Shown here: one piece after another, positions 12,186-23,800 of the stretch | Numbering within the stretch: the first letter of the stretch is position 1 | Layout of the letters: each line of letters starts with the position of its first letter | Source of the DNA: Panulirus ornatus | Taxonomy: Eukaryota; Arthropoda; Malacostraca; Decapoda; Palinuridae | DNA: 64,000 nucleotides | Reading direction: 5' to 3' | Assembly: GCF_036320965.1 (NCBI RefSeq) | Contig: NC_092287.1 | Location: forward strand, 3,015,297 to 3,079,296 | The notes under the pieces: model-generated | The model's database searches: none | Told to the model about the DNA's origin: nothing | What the model saw: only the letters and a program-made list of their open reading frames with translations | Translations under genes and position numbers: made by a program

Positions 12186-12930
12186 CAAGAATGCAAGACC
12201 TGCTATGAAATAAACTTGCTCTCTTTCCAAAGTAAAGTACTTCTATAAGAGCTTCTTATATAATTAACACCAGTAACAGAAGATGAGCTAAGGAAAAGCC
12301 AGCTGGCTTTAGATATGGAAAATATTCAGTTGAACAGATTTTAGCACTCAGAAATATAACTAGAAATGAGAGTAAAGAATATGCAAGAAATATATTTCTT
12401 AATTCACTTGACCTGGAAGCCTATGCACCATGGCAGAAATTTTCGTCCAGTGAGAGAATACCACAGTACACTGTTAAAGAATATTGAATGTTGAACGAAT
12501 TGTTTCAGGACATATGATACATTAATGGGAAGATGAAGCGCCTTAAACATGCAATGAGAGCATGTATGTTCTTGGAAATGAACACCTCTGGAAGATAACA
12601 TTTTTATATCCTGCTGAGTTATAATTTGACGTTGATGGGCTTAGTGGCTGTAACGGTAGAAAAGTCCAAATAACTAACCAACCATAGAGTGTCATGAATT
12701 AGAATGCAGTGATAATATGATGTTAATAGCCTTTGGCCTATTGACTAACTTGTCAGTCCCTTCCTCTCACGTATAACATGTACGACCTTATCCGACCGTA
12801 TTTGCATGCATGTAATGGGATCAACATATTAAAACCCAGATGTTTTTGGGTTAAGTTGCTAAACTATTTTTTCTTATAAAGGGAACTTAGCTAGGCTACG
12901 ATGTTTTTTGTACGCAATTTAAAATTAGTT
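12185..12930. other. Intergenic sequence, nothing recognised
   Basis: AT-rich, with short frames only. Confidence 0.45.
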
Positions 12931-13150
12931 TTTAGGTATTTTTATGTAAGCTAGGTCGTTAGTTTTATGATTAGGTTAGGTTGGTTTTATGAGGAAGGTC
13001 AGGTTAGTTTTATGATTAGGGTAGGTTGGTTTTATGTGCTAAGTCAGGTTAGTTTTATGATTACAGCAGGTTGGTAGTATGCAACCTAGGCTAGGTTAGT
13101 TTAAATGTAACTAGGTTAGTTTTTTATATAAACTCAGCTAGGGTGTTTTT
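12931..13150. repeat. TTAGG-like degenerate array
   Basis: AGGTTAGGTTGG, AGGTTAGTTTTATGATTAGG and CTAGGTTAGTTT recur about every 25-30 bp. TTAGG is the common arthropod telomere repeat. Here it is diverged and interspersed, so interstitial origin is only a suggestion. Confidence 0.45.
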
Positions 13151-13284
13151 TTTTTTCTATTAACCTAACAGGATTTTAGGTTTTTTGAAAACCGGACAAA
13201 CTTGGTTTTATAAACCTCTAGGTTAGAATTATAACTTAACTCAAACTTGGTTTTTATGAATCTCCAGGTTGGAATTATAACTTA

Positions 13285-13435
13285 AACACAAACTTGGTTT
13301 TCATAAATATAACTTACACTTGCTTATCGTAGGGAATGCTAGGCTAGTAAACTGTATTATAACTTAACACAACCTTGGTTTTCATGAATTTAACTTACAC
13401 TTGCTTATCGTAGGGAATGCTAGGCTAGTAAAGTA
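13285..13435. repeat. 81-bp tandem duplication
   Basis: AACTTACACTTGCTTATCGT followed by AGGGAATGCTAGGCTAGTAA occurs at about 13311 and again at about 13392, with CTTGGTTTTCAT before each. The period is 81 bp and the two units are nearly identical over about 60 bp. Confidence 0.85.
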
Positions 13436-14616
13436 TCTTATGCAGTAGGGAAGGTTAGTATTAGACTAGTATAGTACAGTCCAGGTAGCATTCAAAAACT
13501 TTTGGGGAAGCCTCATTCGGTCCACTTCATGTGTGAAATATTTCTGAATTAATGATAATCCACTCGTCGATAACCATCAAATTGATTAACACAAATCTAA
13601 AAAAAAAAAAATCTGATACAAATAGAGTAAGGTTGGCAGTGTTCCCTCACCTGTGTTGTTGAGTTTTTTCCTGAAGCAATTGCCGTGCTAAGCTGGTAAG
13701 GTAGATAGTTAAGGATTTAGGTTATGTAGGTAATATAGAAGTGTTGACAAATATCCTTTTTAAAGAAGGCAGTTAATGCTGAGAAAATGAAAACTGAAGT
13801 TATGGTTATAGATTTTGTGGAATTTGTAAAGCGATAGAACATATGGTTTATTCAGTATTTTTAGCATGAAAAAACTATAATCTATTTATAGATATTTATA
13901 TATTCCGGCTTCCTTTAAAATACATTCAAAAAGAATTTTGATTTTACAGATTTACACTTTTTTCTCTTCCATTCAAAAATTCATGCATCTGTTTACACAT
14001 TACCATGAGTGTATATTTTTATAATACTTATATTCCTTCCATTATTATCATATACTTCATACCTCACTTCCTGAAACTGTCTTAATTTAGGCTGAATTTA
14101 AAAATCTGATTGATAACATGCGATGGAAATATTGTACAGGACATAGGTTAGGGGCAGAGCCAGAGACAGCCTCTAACAATCTAAAAACATCCATGAAAGA
14201 GACAGATAGTTAGGAGGAGGAGAATGGGGACAGTTGTAATACCTTAAGTTTTACCGCATGAAGCATGACCTTGAGCTCTAACAGAGAGAGAATTTTGATT
14301 TTAGGAGCAGCTTATATGCTCAATATAAATTGGGATGATTTTATTTGATATGAAGGTATAAGAATACTGAGATAGTTCTCAGTTGTTACAACAACAAAAG
14401 AAAAACTAAAACTAAGATTGACTACGTGTACATAAGGGAGGCAAGTAGACAAATAAGGGTTTGTAAAAGTGAAAACGTGTTGCCAGAAGACCAATAACAA
14501 GATCAAAGGGGAAGAAAATCGCCTAGGAAAACCTATTACCAATGAAAATTAGCATGATAGTGACAGACATCTTATCCCTGGACAGAAACGGGTAGCGATC
14601 TGCTGTAGAGGCTTGA

Positions 14617-14618
<2 letters not shown>
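13436..14618. other. Intergenic sequence, nothing recognised
   Basis: No coding or repeat signal I can name. Confidence 0.45.

Positions 14619-14687
<69 letters not shown>
14619..14687. repeat. (TA)n microsatellite, left of a hairpin
   Basis: About 69 bp of TA; the next array begins at 14848. Confidence 0.98.
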
Positions 14688-14692
<5 letters not shown>

Positions 14693-14719
14693 CCTTCACT
14701 TCATCGTGAAGAGATGTTT

Positions 14720-14844
14720 GCAACAATCCCCAGTGGAAAGAGAAAATAAAAATGGTGAGTACTTTCGCTTAATACATTCTCAGCCAGAGGATGTATTAGA
14801 CTGAAAGTACTCATAGTTTTTATTTTCTTTCCAGTGGTGATTGT

Positions 14845-14847
<3 letters not shown>
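14720..14847. repeat. Fold-back hairpin element with about 58-bp arms between two (TA)n arrays
   Basis: The left arm starts GCAACAATCCCCAGTGGAAA. The right arm read in reverse complement starts GCAACAATCACCACTGGAAA. Both continue through AAAATAAAAA, GAGTACTTTC and TAATACAT to a loop of about 10 nt near 14781-14790. The 3' edge abuts a TA array directly. It probably is a MITE or fold-back element inserted at TA. Confidence 0.8.
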
Positions 14848-14910
<63 letters not shown>

Positions 14911-14953
14911 TTTCTTTTTTTTTCTTGCTTTGTCGCTGTCACCCGCGTTTGCG

Positions 14954-15019
<66 letters not shown>
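14848..15019. repeat. (TA)n array split by an RTE 3'-end fragment
   Basis: TA from 14848 to 14892, a T-run to about 14925, the RTE tail in reverse (TTGTCGCTG...CCCGCGTTTGCGAGGT, 14926-14957), then TA again to 15019. A very short 5'-truncated retroelement tail landed inside the microsatellite, or expansion flanked it. Confidence 0.85.
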
Positions 15020-15027
<8 letters not shown>

Positions 15028-16929
15028 CACAATTGTTGTTATGTTAAACAGTAGGCTTGAAAAGGAGAAAATTAGGAAATGAGTTTTATCTCAAAGGATA
15101 ACGCATATGCAGATGGATAAAAATGTAAAAAAAGTACATGAATTAAATTCAATAAGCTAGGTATATCATAGTTGCATGCAACAACTTTATACAAAGTAAC
15201 AGTAGTATTTAGCAGATTAGGTATGGTGCTCAGTAATTGAAACACTAAAGGAGGTGCCTTACAGCTATCTGCACTGCATAAGATGTATAACCAGAATGTA
15301 ATTGCCGTCTTCACGAAATTGATCGAAGCTTATACTTGTAATGCAAGGCAATTGGAGAATTTCTTTTGGAATTACCTTGAGAAATATGAACTAAATCAGT
15401 ATGACTATGCATAATGAAAAAATCTAATTAGTAGAAAATAAGAATATTTTATGCATGTTAAACTGACTTATTTTACTTAAATTTCGTAAGAATATTTTTT
15501 TTGTTTCATTCTTATTCCAACGCACGCCACATTGATTTGTTAGGTTGGGCTTTTAAGCCTATCAACTGCCAGGGTCATGAAGGCCGTTAACGTAAGCTAC
15601 ATTCACCAAACGAGAAATCTTTAACACCATCCTCGGGTGTTAAAGATAATTCTTCAACCACATGTACTTTCACTTTCTTTGTAGTCCATTACCTCTTGAT
15701 CTAATAAAAGAGTATAAAATAATTTCTTATTTTCACAGAATTTTATGTCAGAATCTCCTAATAATGAATGATTTAATATCATTTCATATAATGAACGATT
15801 TTAAGATATATTTCTAAAATTATGGTAATTCCTATGAAAAAATATTTGTATATCCATAAGTGATCACGACCGGCTTCTGATTAAAAGTAGCGGTAAAGCC
15901 TGACTGATTCTTGTGATGCTCTGGTGATCTCTTCAGGATGCAAGGTAACCCCTGTAGTGGCCAGGATAACGGAACGACTGAACTAGTCGTCCCGTCGTCG
16001 ATAACGACTGTGTCTCATTTTCTCCTGCGTGAGATGTCAACACAACCTTGAACTAGAATAAATCCATGAGTTCACAATTGTAACTTTTATACATTTTTAT
16101 TCTTATATCTCTTGACTCCTGCTGTTTTTCATGCATGCCATTACGAGTGCTTATTTTTACTTGAATACCACGAGTGAATTTTGAGAATATATCATAATCA
16201 TGACGAGTATAAATAGCATTTGATTACCTTATCTGCTGGGCGGTGTTTGGACCGCACGTTCCATAGTTCCTCAGTCGCCAAGAAAGTGTATTTACACGTT
16301 TTCTCAGTTTCCTTAAGGTGTATCCAGCATCATACATGTGCTGGGCGATTTTTCTTTTGACTTACAGTGTTGGCTTTTGTATTTCCGTGGAATTACCGTC
16401 ATTCATCACGCCAGAAACTATAGTTCATTGTGAGTCAGTGCGGCCATGGTAGTGTGAAACATCGCAAGTGTGTGTGGATCATCATAAGGATGCATTTGGT
16501 AAATATAATATACAGTATTCTCTCAACCAATACAATATTCACTAGGAGTACAATTGTGTACATAGACATATGTACTAGCGTGTAGGTGAAGGAGGAGGGA
16601 GGCGAATTGAATTACATTGAGAAGCGGGTTGGTGCCAGTTTTCCCGGGAAAGCATTTAATATAGAATTAATGACAACGCATGAATGATAATTACCCACAA
16701 ACAAGCACAACTTACAGCCAAGCAGATGAGTAATTCTGATTCGGACCCAGAAAATCAATATACAGTATTGCCTACGTGACTAAGAAGGACCTCTAAATGG
16801 CATTGGCAAACAATGTTCCGTGCATTTTCAGTAGATTACAAATAATGGTCGGAATCAAATATCCTTCGCCCTCATAGCGGGAAGACTGGCAAATTGATTC
16901 ACAATCGTAGATTTCCAATGGACGAGATA
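15020..16929. other. Upstream flank of Kdm2
   Basis: Contains the dispersed repeat at 15545-15665. From about 15880 GC content is somewhat higher. I recognise no gene and no named regulatory motif. Confidence 0.45.
15545..15665. repeat. Interspersed repeat shared with 225-345
   Basis: Same ordered blocks as at 225-345 (AAGCC.ATCAACTGCC, ATGAAGGCCGTTAA, CCACATGTAC). Confidence 0.6.
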
Positions 16930-17051
16930 TCATTATAGGATAAATCAATTTGTATTCAGCGCGCACTAAGAAAAATACCGTAGCCCGTGAGATTCAGGCG
17001 GTCGGCGGCCAAGACCGGCATCAGGTCCGTGAAGGTTAGGTAGTTGTAAAC
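16930..17051 (+). promoter_or_regulatory. Putative 5' UTR / CpG-rich promoter flank of Kdm2
   Basis: The sequence before the ATG is markedly richer in CpG and GC (GCGCGC, GGTCGGCGGCC, GACCGGC) than the AT-rich DNA around it, and the enrichment continues to about 17330. An in-frame TAG at 17037-17039 precedes the start codon. I see no clear TATA box. Promoter function is inferred from composition and position only. Confidence 0.35.
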
Positions 17052-17105
17052 ATGGCGTCGCGATCGACAGGCGGGGGAACCATCCTCGCATCGGGAATTA
17101 GAACG
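17052..17105 (+). CDS. Kdm2: Kdm2 exon 1 (predicted, residues 1-18)
   Basis: The ATG at 17052 sits in an AAAC-ATG-G context (A at -3, G at +4) behind an in-frame stop at 17037. The 18 codons read [18 protein letters not shown] and end at a consensus donor, ACG|GTATGT. Phase 0 matches the phase-0 acceptor of exon 2. No homology alone proves it; a different upstream exon could be used instead. Confidence 0.6.
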
Positions 17106-17758
17106 GTATGTGGAATTAACATCCTGTCCTCCTCAGGGAGCCGGCATAATCCCAGCCGTCTGCCTTAGAGGGCTTTCGATGGGGTCAGGAGCGGGGGAAA
17201 GTTTCGAAAATGGGACGATAAGAGCGGTGTCGGCGTGAGCGAGACAGGATTGAGAGCCTTTGTCAAGTGAGCAGTGGCGGTGTGGGCGATGCTCCTCATT
17301 CTCCTCTCCTCTCTCCTCACTTTCACTCGTCCTTAACAGTAACACTCGTCACTTACACCGGACACAGATTTCTTCCCGAGGTTCAGATGGTGCTACCGTC
17401 TTGAAACACAACAAAAAATGAAAAATTCGTATTAAGCGTTATATGTAGGGTCTTTAAATGTCTAGGCGTAACAGTGTTGATCTTCGTACAGTACACAACA
17501 GGAAAACTTCTCAGAAAGTATCCAAAAAGAACTCAATCGATAGGACAGTTTTCAGGGCTATGGGCACTTCAAAGTCCCCTTTGCATTTATTGCAGTCTGG
17601 CACTAGATTCAGTAAGGAAGTGCATTTAAAGTACAAGTTATTAAAGGTCTCCCCGCCCAAGTTGTAGTTTAGCCCCTCCACGAATCGGTGTTGAATATTA
17701 CATGCATTCGTTCTGCATAGTAGATTATTGTGTGGAAAATACGTTAGGTTGAAGAGCA

Positions 17759-17828
<70 letters not shown>

Positions 17829-20800
17829 TTCATCATACAATACATAGTCAGCATGAATGGTATTTGAAGGGAGAGGCAGGGAGCGAGACTTTTTATTTAC
17901 ATCACCTTCAGGAACAGCTGATTAAAAAAGTTTCAACCGGAGGAGATGTTACCATTGGCCTTTATGAGAAACAGCTGTCCAGTGTTGCATGTATGGCAAG
18001 TTTTATTCTCATTAATTGTGGGGGAGGTCTTCAAAGAGTGTATAGAGCATGTTCATGGTTGGGATCCCTATTGTTATCAAGAGGCAGCATCTTGAAGTAG
18101 TCTGACACTTCTGTTAACCCCCATTGCTGCAAACTAGTATGATACGAGAGGATATGTTCTAACCTTTCCTCTAGCTGGTTTTCAGTTTCCGACTGCTTGA
18201 GTTCCTTCTTTACTTTCCTCTTGGAGGTTTTCAGCCTCCTACTGCTTGAGTTCCTTTTTCCCTTTCATCTTGCTGATTTTCAGCCTCCAGCTGCATGAGT
18301 TCCCTCTTCCCATTCTTCTTGGAGGTTTTCAGCTTTCAACAGCATGAGTTCCTTCTGTTTTTTCTTGGAGGTTTTCAGCCTCCTGCTGCATGAATTCCTT
18401 CTCTTTCTTCATGGAGGTTTTCTGCCTCCTGCACAAGTTCCTTCTTTCCTTTCCTCATGGAGGTTTTCATCCTTCTACACATGAGTTCCTTCCTTTCCTC
18501 GTGGATGTTTTCAGCCTCCATATGCATGAGTTCCTCATCAAGTCCTCAGAATGTGACTCCAGCACCTCAGTCACATCTTCCTCAATTTTTTTTTAAAGCC
18601 AGCATTAAATGTGTCGTGCTCATGAAAAAGCAATGCCTTCCTAGGGAGGGATGTATTTATACAGATGATACTGCAATCCTCAGCTGGAGATTGATATGGT
18701 TGTATATATATTTACGATAATTTCAGCTACTAGTTGAGGCTGTTATAGGTTCTGTTGATATTTTACAAGTGAATTACCTATTTGTACACCTAACTATTAT
18801 CAGAGGAATACAAATACATAATTTCTCAAGGAACAGAAGACTGGGTCCTAACAAGGATTTTTGTAATAGTGGATGAGTTCTGAAACTCAAAAATAATTGT
18901 GGTAAGCAGTGCTCAAGAGATGGGGGCCCACAAGTGTAAAACTCTGTCCCCATACAGGACAGATGGGGAATTGAAGATAGGTAATTACGTACTTAAGTTT
19001 CACCCAGCTGTGACCCTCTCAGCACATTAACATCCAAAAGTATCTCTCACACGCATGTCAATTAACACAATCTAATAATGCCCTTTGACCATCTCTCCTA
19101 CTCACATATGTATACTTATGTATCTCCTTTTAAACCATGCATTCCCAATCACCAGTCTTTTTTCAACACGACTTCACAAGCTCTTCACCATATATATATG
19201 TATATATATGTATATATGAAGGTGGAATCGTTCTTCAGTAGGAGTTCATACAATTTTATTTAACGTAATTTTTCTATACATGTGGCACGACATGTTTCGT
19301 GGAGACAATCCACCTCATTAGGTGCCAGTACTTAATAGAGTTATTTAAATCCCAACATTGCACTTGGTTACCACTAAGCAACAACAATATTTCTAGGCCA
19401 TGCACTCTGTCTGATCGTAATCATTGTAAGGGAAAGTGATTAAGGAGGTTCAGGTGGTGGGGTTGACCTGGGTTGCTGGGTGTATCATGAACAACTTTTT
19501 TTCTTTTCGTGTTTTGTCAATTCTCTCATAGTCTTGTTTTGTCATTTCTCTCATAATCATCAGAAGAAATATCCTCACTTGGCCCCCTTCTCTGTTCCTT
19601 CTTTCGAAAATTTAAAGCTGAAGCCGATGATACAGCTCTAGTGGCTGATTTGTGTGAGAAACTGCTGAGGTTGGTGACCGAGTTTGGAAAAGTGTGTTAG
19701 ATGAGAAGTTGAGAGGAAATGTGATTAAGAGCAAGATTATTAGGTTTAGTAGGGTTGAGGGATAAGTTAATTCGGATGTAAGTTTGAATGGAGAAAAATT
19801 GGAGGAAGTGAAGTGTTTTAGATGTCTGGGAGTGGACTTAGGATTGAATGAAACCATGGAAGTGGAAGTGAGTCACAGGGTGGTGGAGGGGGTGAAGGTT
19901 CTAGGAGTGATGAAGAATGTGTGGAAGGAGAGAATGTTATCTCGGGGAGCAAAAGTGAGTATGTTGGAAGGAATACTAGTTCCAACAATGTTATGTGGTT
20001 GTGAGGCATGAGTTATAGATAGGGTTATAAGGAGAAGGGTGGATGTGTTGGAAATGAAATGTATGAGGACTATGTGGTGTGAGTTAGTTTGATCGAGTAA
20101 GTAATGAAAAGGTGAGAGGGATGTGTGAAAGTAAAAATGGTATGGTTGAGAGAGCAGAAGAGGGTGTGTTGATATGGTTTGGACATATGGAGAGAATGAG
20201 TGAGGCAATATTGACAGAGAAGGTATATGAGTCAGAGGTGGAGGGAACAAGGAGACGCGGGAGACCAAATTGGAGGTGGAAGGATGGAGTGAAAAAGATT
20301 TTGAGCGATTGGGGCCTGAACATACAAGGAGGGTGAGAGCTTTGTAAGGAATAGAGTGAATTGGAATGATGTGGTATACTGGGGTCGACATGCTATCAGT
20401 GGACTGAACCAGGGCATGTAAAGTGTCTGGGGTAAACCATGGAAAGGCCTGTGGGACCTGGATGTGGATTGGGAGCTATGGTTTCGGCACATTACACATG
20501 CCAGCTAGAGATGGAGAGTGAATGAATGTGGCCTTTTTTGTCTGTTTTCTTGGTGCTACATTGCTGACGCTGGGGATAGCAATGCTGGTTCCTGTGGGGT
20601 GGGGTAGCAACAGGAATGAGTGAAGTATACAATGGGAGGAGGTTTTCTCTAATGCACATAGAATTAAATACAACAGCATATTTAGTTTTTAATCTTTCTA
20701 TGGTCTCTGATTTCCTAAGTATTATCTACCATTACATAGGTGCTCAAACACCAGTTAGCTGTAATTCTCCATTTATTACATTCAAGCTTTCGCCTATACA

Positions 20801-23800
20801 GAGACATCATCAGGAATCCACAAAAGAGAAAATTGTCACAAGACTTGGATATATGGAAAACAGAAACAAAATATGTATATATTTAAACACTCTATCAAGT
20901 ACTGTCACATTATATTGATGTTAACCATCCACAGGTACATGATAATCAGGGAATGTAACCACTTGGCCATGATGGTACAAAAGTTTCCCATCTCAGACTG
21001 TCTTGCTGCCACTCGTAACCTATTGGGTTAAGTGAGACTCAAATACTCTCAGGCCTCAGAAACACAAGGTCAATTCCCTTGCCACCACAATGATATCTTT
21101 AAACCAATTTGATGGGAATAATAGTGATATCTGTAAACTTCTACCATGTATGATCACAAGAAATCAATGTCACCCCAGGATTTAAGACTATGTATACCAT
21201 ATATTTTTTCTGTTTGTCATTTCCTGCTTTAATAAGGTAGCACCAGAATGAAGAGAAGGCCTCATTTGTTCATGTCCATTCTTTATCTCTCATTTACAAT
21301 ACTTCCCTCCTAACCCCCTTAGGAGTCCCTTCTATCCTTATGAGGCTCCTCTGCACATGGAAGGTGGGAACATGTACTGGATAGGAGCACAGGACATGAA
21401 TTGTTGTGATGATGTGTTTGTGTCCCTATGTAGTAAGTGCTTGCTGTCTTCTTTATGGTAGTTGCGTCTTAGGCACAACGAGTCTTGGGATGTGTTGAAA
21501 CTTTGTGTAGTGATGGAGATGTCCAGAGCGTAAGCAGGAGAGTATGACTCGTATTTATTAGGGGAGTGTGGTTTCTCACTTGTCTTTGTCTGGTGGTTTG
21601 GAATTTCAGATTGAGTTGGGAAGTTGGTTGTTTAGTACTTACCATTTCATTGTGTATGTGACATTTTTGTATTTGCTGAGGGTGAGGGGATCTGTGTTTA
21701 CTGAAATATGAGGCAGGTTGGCTTTTTATTTCTATCTGGGTGGTGGTGGTTACTTACTGTATGGTAATAGCGGTTGGTTTGTTAGGTCTAAGTGGCATGC
21801 TTGATTTTATGACCGGTCACACTGTAGGTTATTAGCATATGCATGCTATTGCTTTGTAATATGTTAGCATTAGATAATGCCAAATTAAACCAGCTGCTCC
21901 TTATTCTTTATTTAGTATCATTTTGCTGTGTTTTTCTTATTTGGTTTTATGGAACAAAATGAGAGATATAACTGGGGACTGCCTGTTCTGTATGACTCTT
22001 TGAATTTAGATGATGAATTTAGTCTTGGAAAGTCATGCTGCTTTTTTTTTTTTTTGTAGCCTTCATCTTCAGATAAATTTGGGTGATTTATGGATTTTTT
22101 TTTTTTTTTTTTACTCAAAATACTTCTTTATTTCAGCGTGAGCGGAAGGAACGTAAATTATACAGTGACGACTGGGCTCTAGGAGATGAGGAAATCGAAG
22201 GTCACCACACATTTGATCTTGAACAAAAGATGAAGTCAGACGAATTTAATTCTTGTTTTGTTAAAGACATGACGGGTGTAGGTAAGTTCTGGTGCCAGTG
22301 AAATTCTGAATGCCTTTTTACATTTTACATAATACATATAATATGTTTGATGAATTTGTCATGCTGCATGGATTTTTCAGAGTATTCTTATGGGTCACTT
22401 ATTGACTTCAGTCCCAATAAAGAATGTGAAAGTTTTTCAGTTTGCTTGGGAAAAATCTTAGCGAGAGAATGCGATGTTAAACAGTGATTTTCCAGTTTTA
22501 CTTAGGGAAAAACCCTAGCTGGAGAATGTGATGAAACAATATGATCTGTAGTTTATCATTAAGATATGGTATGGTGTACATGAAATTAAAAAATAACAGA
22601 ATTTTGTAAATTTTATACCAAGTTTTTGAAAATTCCCAGTGATCCAAATTTTGTCATTAATTTTTCCGTGCCTAAAAGTTGGGGCCCTTTCCCAAAATAC
22701 CCTGATAAATCCATGGTATGTATTTCTTTATACATTGCATGGGATCTTTTATAACAATGCATTTCATATGGTCTTGTTGGTAGTCTTTCACATATTGAAC
22801 AAATGGTTGGAAACCAGTAAGCATTTTCTATGGGTTTGTATGTGTCAGGAATAGGAGGAAATAGGGTTGTTTTCTCACTTCATATTGACATAATGTTTCT
22901 AAGATTCAATAGCAAGTGAAGACATTGATACAGCTTTTTGCTGTTATATGGAGGCATTGACCTAAAAGTTTCATGATGCATCTCATACTCTTACATCAGC
23001 TGAACTCATGTTATTTGTTAAGTATGGTTTGAATGCATAGATTACTTATGCTCAGGCACATTCATTTCAATAGCCACAAAAAGTTGTATAAAAAGGAGAG
23101 TCATGTTGAGAAGAACCAGTATATCAGGACTATCAACTGTACAACCAGTAAATGATATCAAACAGCTTGAACAAAGTGACGTCTTCTTTTTTGAGTGAAT
23201 CAATACAGAATTATCTGTTAAGAATCAAGACAACCAATCAGATACTATATTGTCGTTGAAGCTATCACTAATCTCTCTTTGTAACCTGTATACTGAGAAC
23301 AGCATGTCACCATGACTCACTCTTCTTATTCTGAATGAAAATACCTTTTTTCCTGTGTTTTTATGAAACTGGGAAATAATTCATTAGCAGTTAGGATTTT
23401 AAAAAATTTCTTCTCTGTACATAAAGGCAGTAAAGAGGCATCCATTACCAGTGGCTACAGGACAGTACCTTCTTGTTCCAGGACCCTTTTCTTGTTCAGA
23501 AATGCAGGAATATTGTAATTTTCTACTTGTACTGTACAGGGAGGGAGTTTAACATTCAAGGGGCCCCATCTCTGAAACATTCTCTATTACCACGCAACTT
23601 GTTCAATCTTTGTACAGGGTCTTCATTAACCATATCCTCAGTCGTTGTATTCAATTTTTCCACCAACTATGATACTGTAAAGTATTTTACATCTTTCTTA
23701 GCAAGTTTCTTGCTTAATTTCATGGTATGTCTCAAGGTTGCTCTAGCCATACATCTCTTGAAGAATGTTTTCTGTCCATGTCTTCAGTTTGCTTTAAAAG

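Larger units (their letters stand above)
17106..22136 (+). other. Kdm2 intron 1
   Basis: GT-AG intron of 5031 bp if exon 1 is right. It contains a TA/GA microsatellite, a minus-sense minisatellite, RTE fragments and two hammerhead-like motifs, described separately. The 20830-22130 part shows nothing I can name. Confidence 0.6.

Noticed and set aside
22083..22136. ATG at 22083 as the Kdm2 start
   Set aside because: The codons before 22137 are a poly-T tract ending in CAG, a textbook acceptor, not coding sequence.
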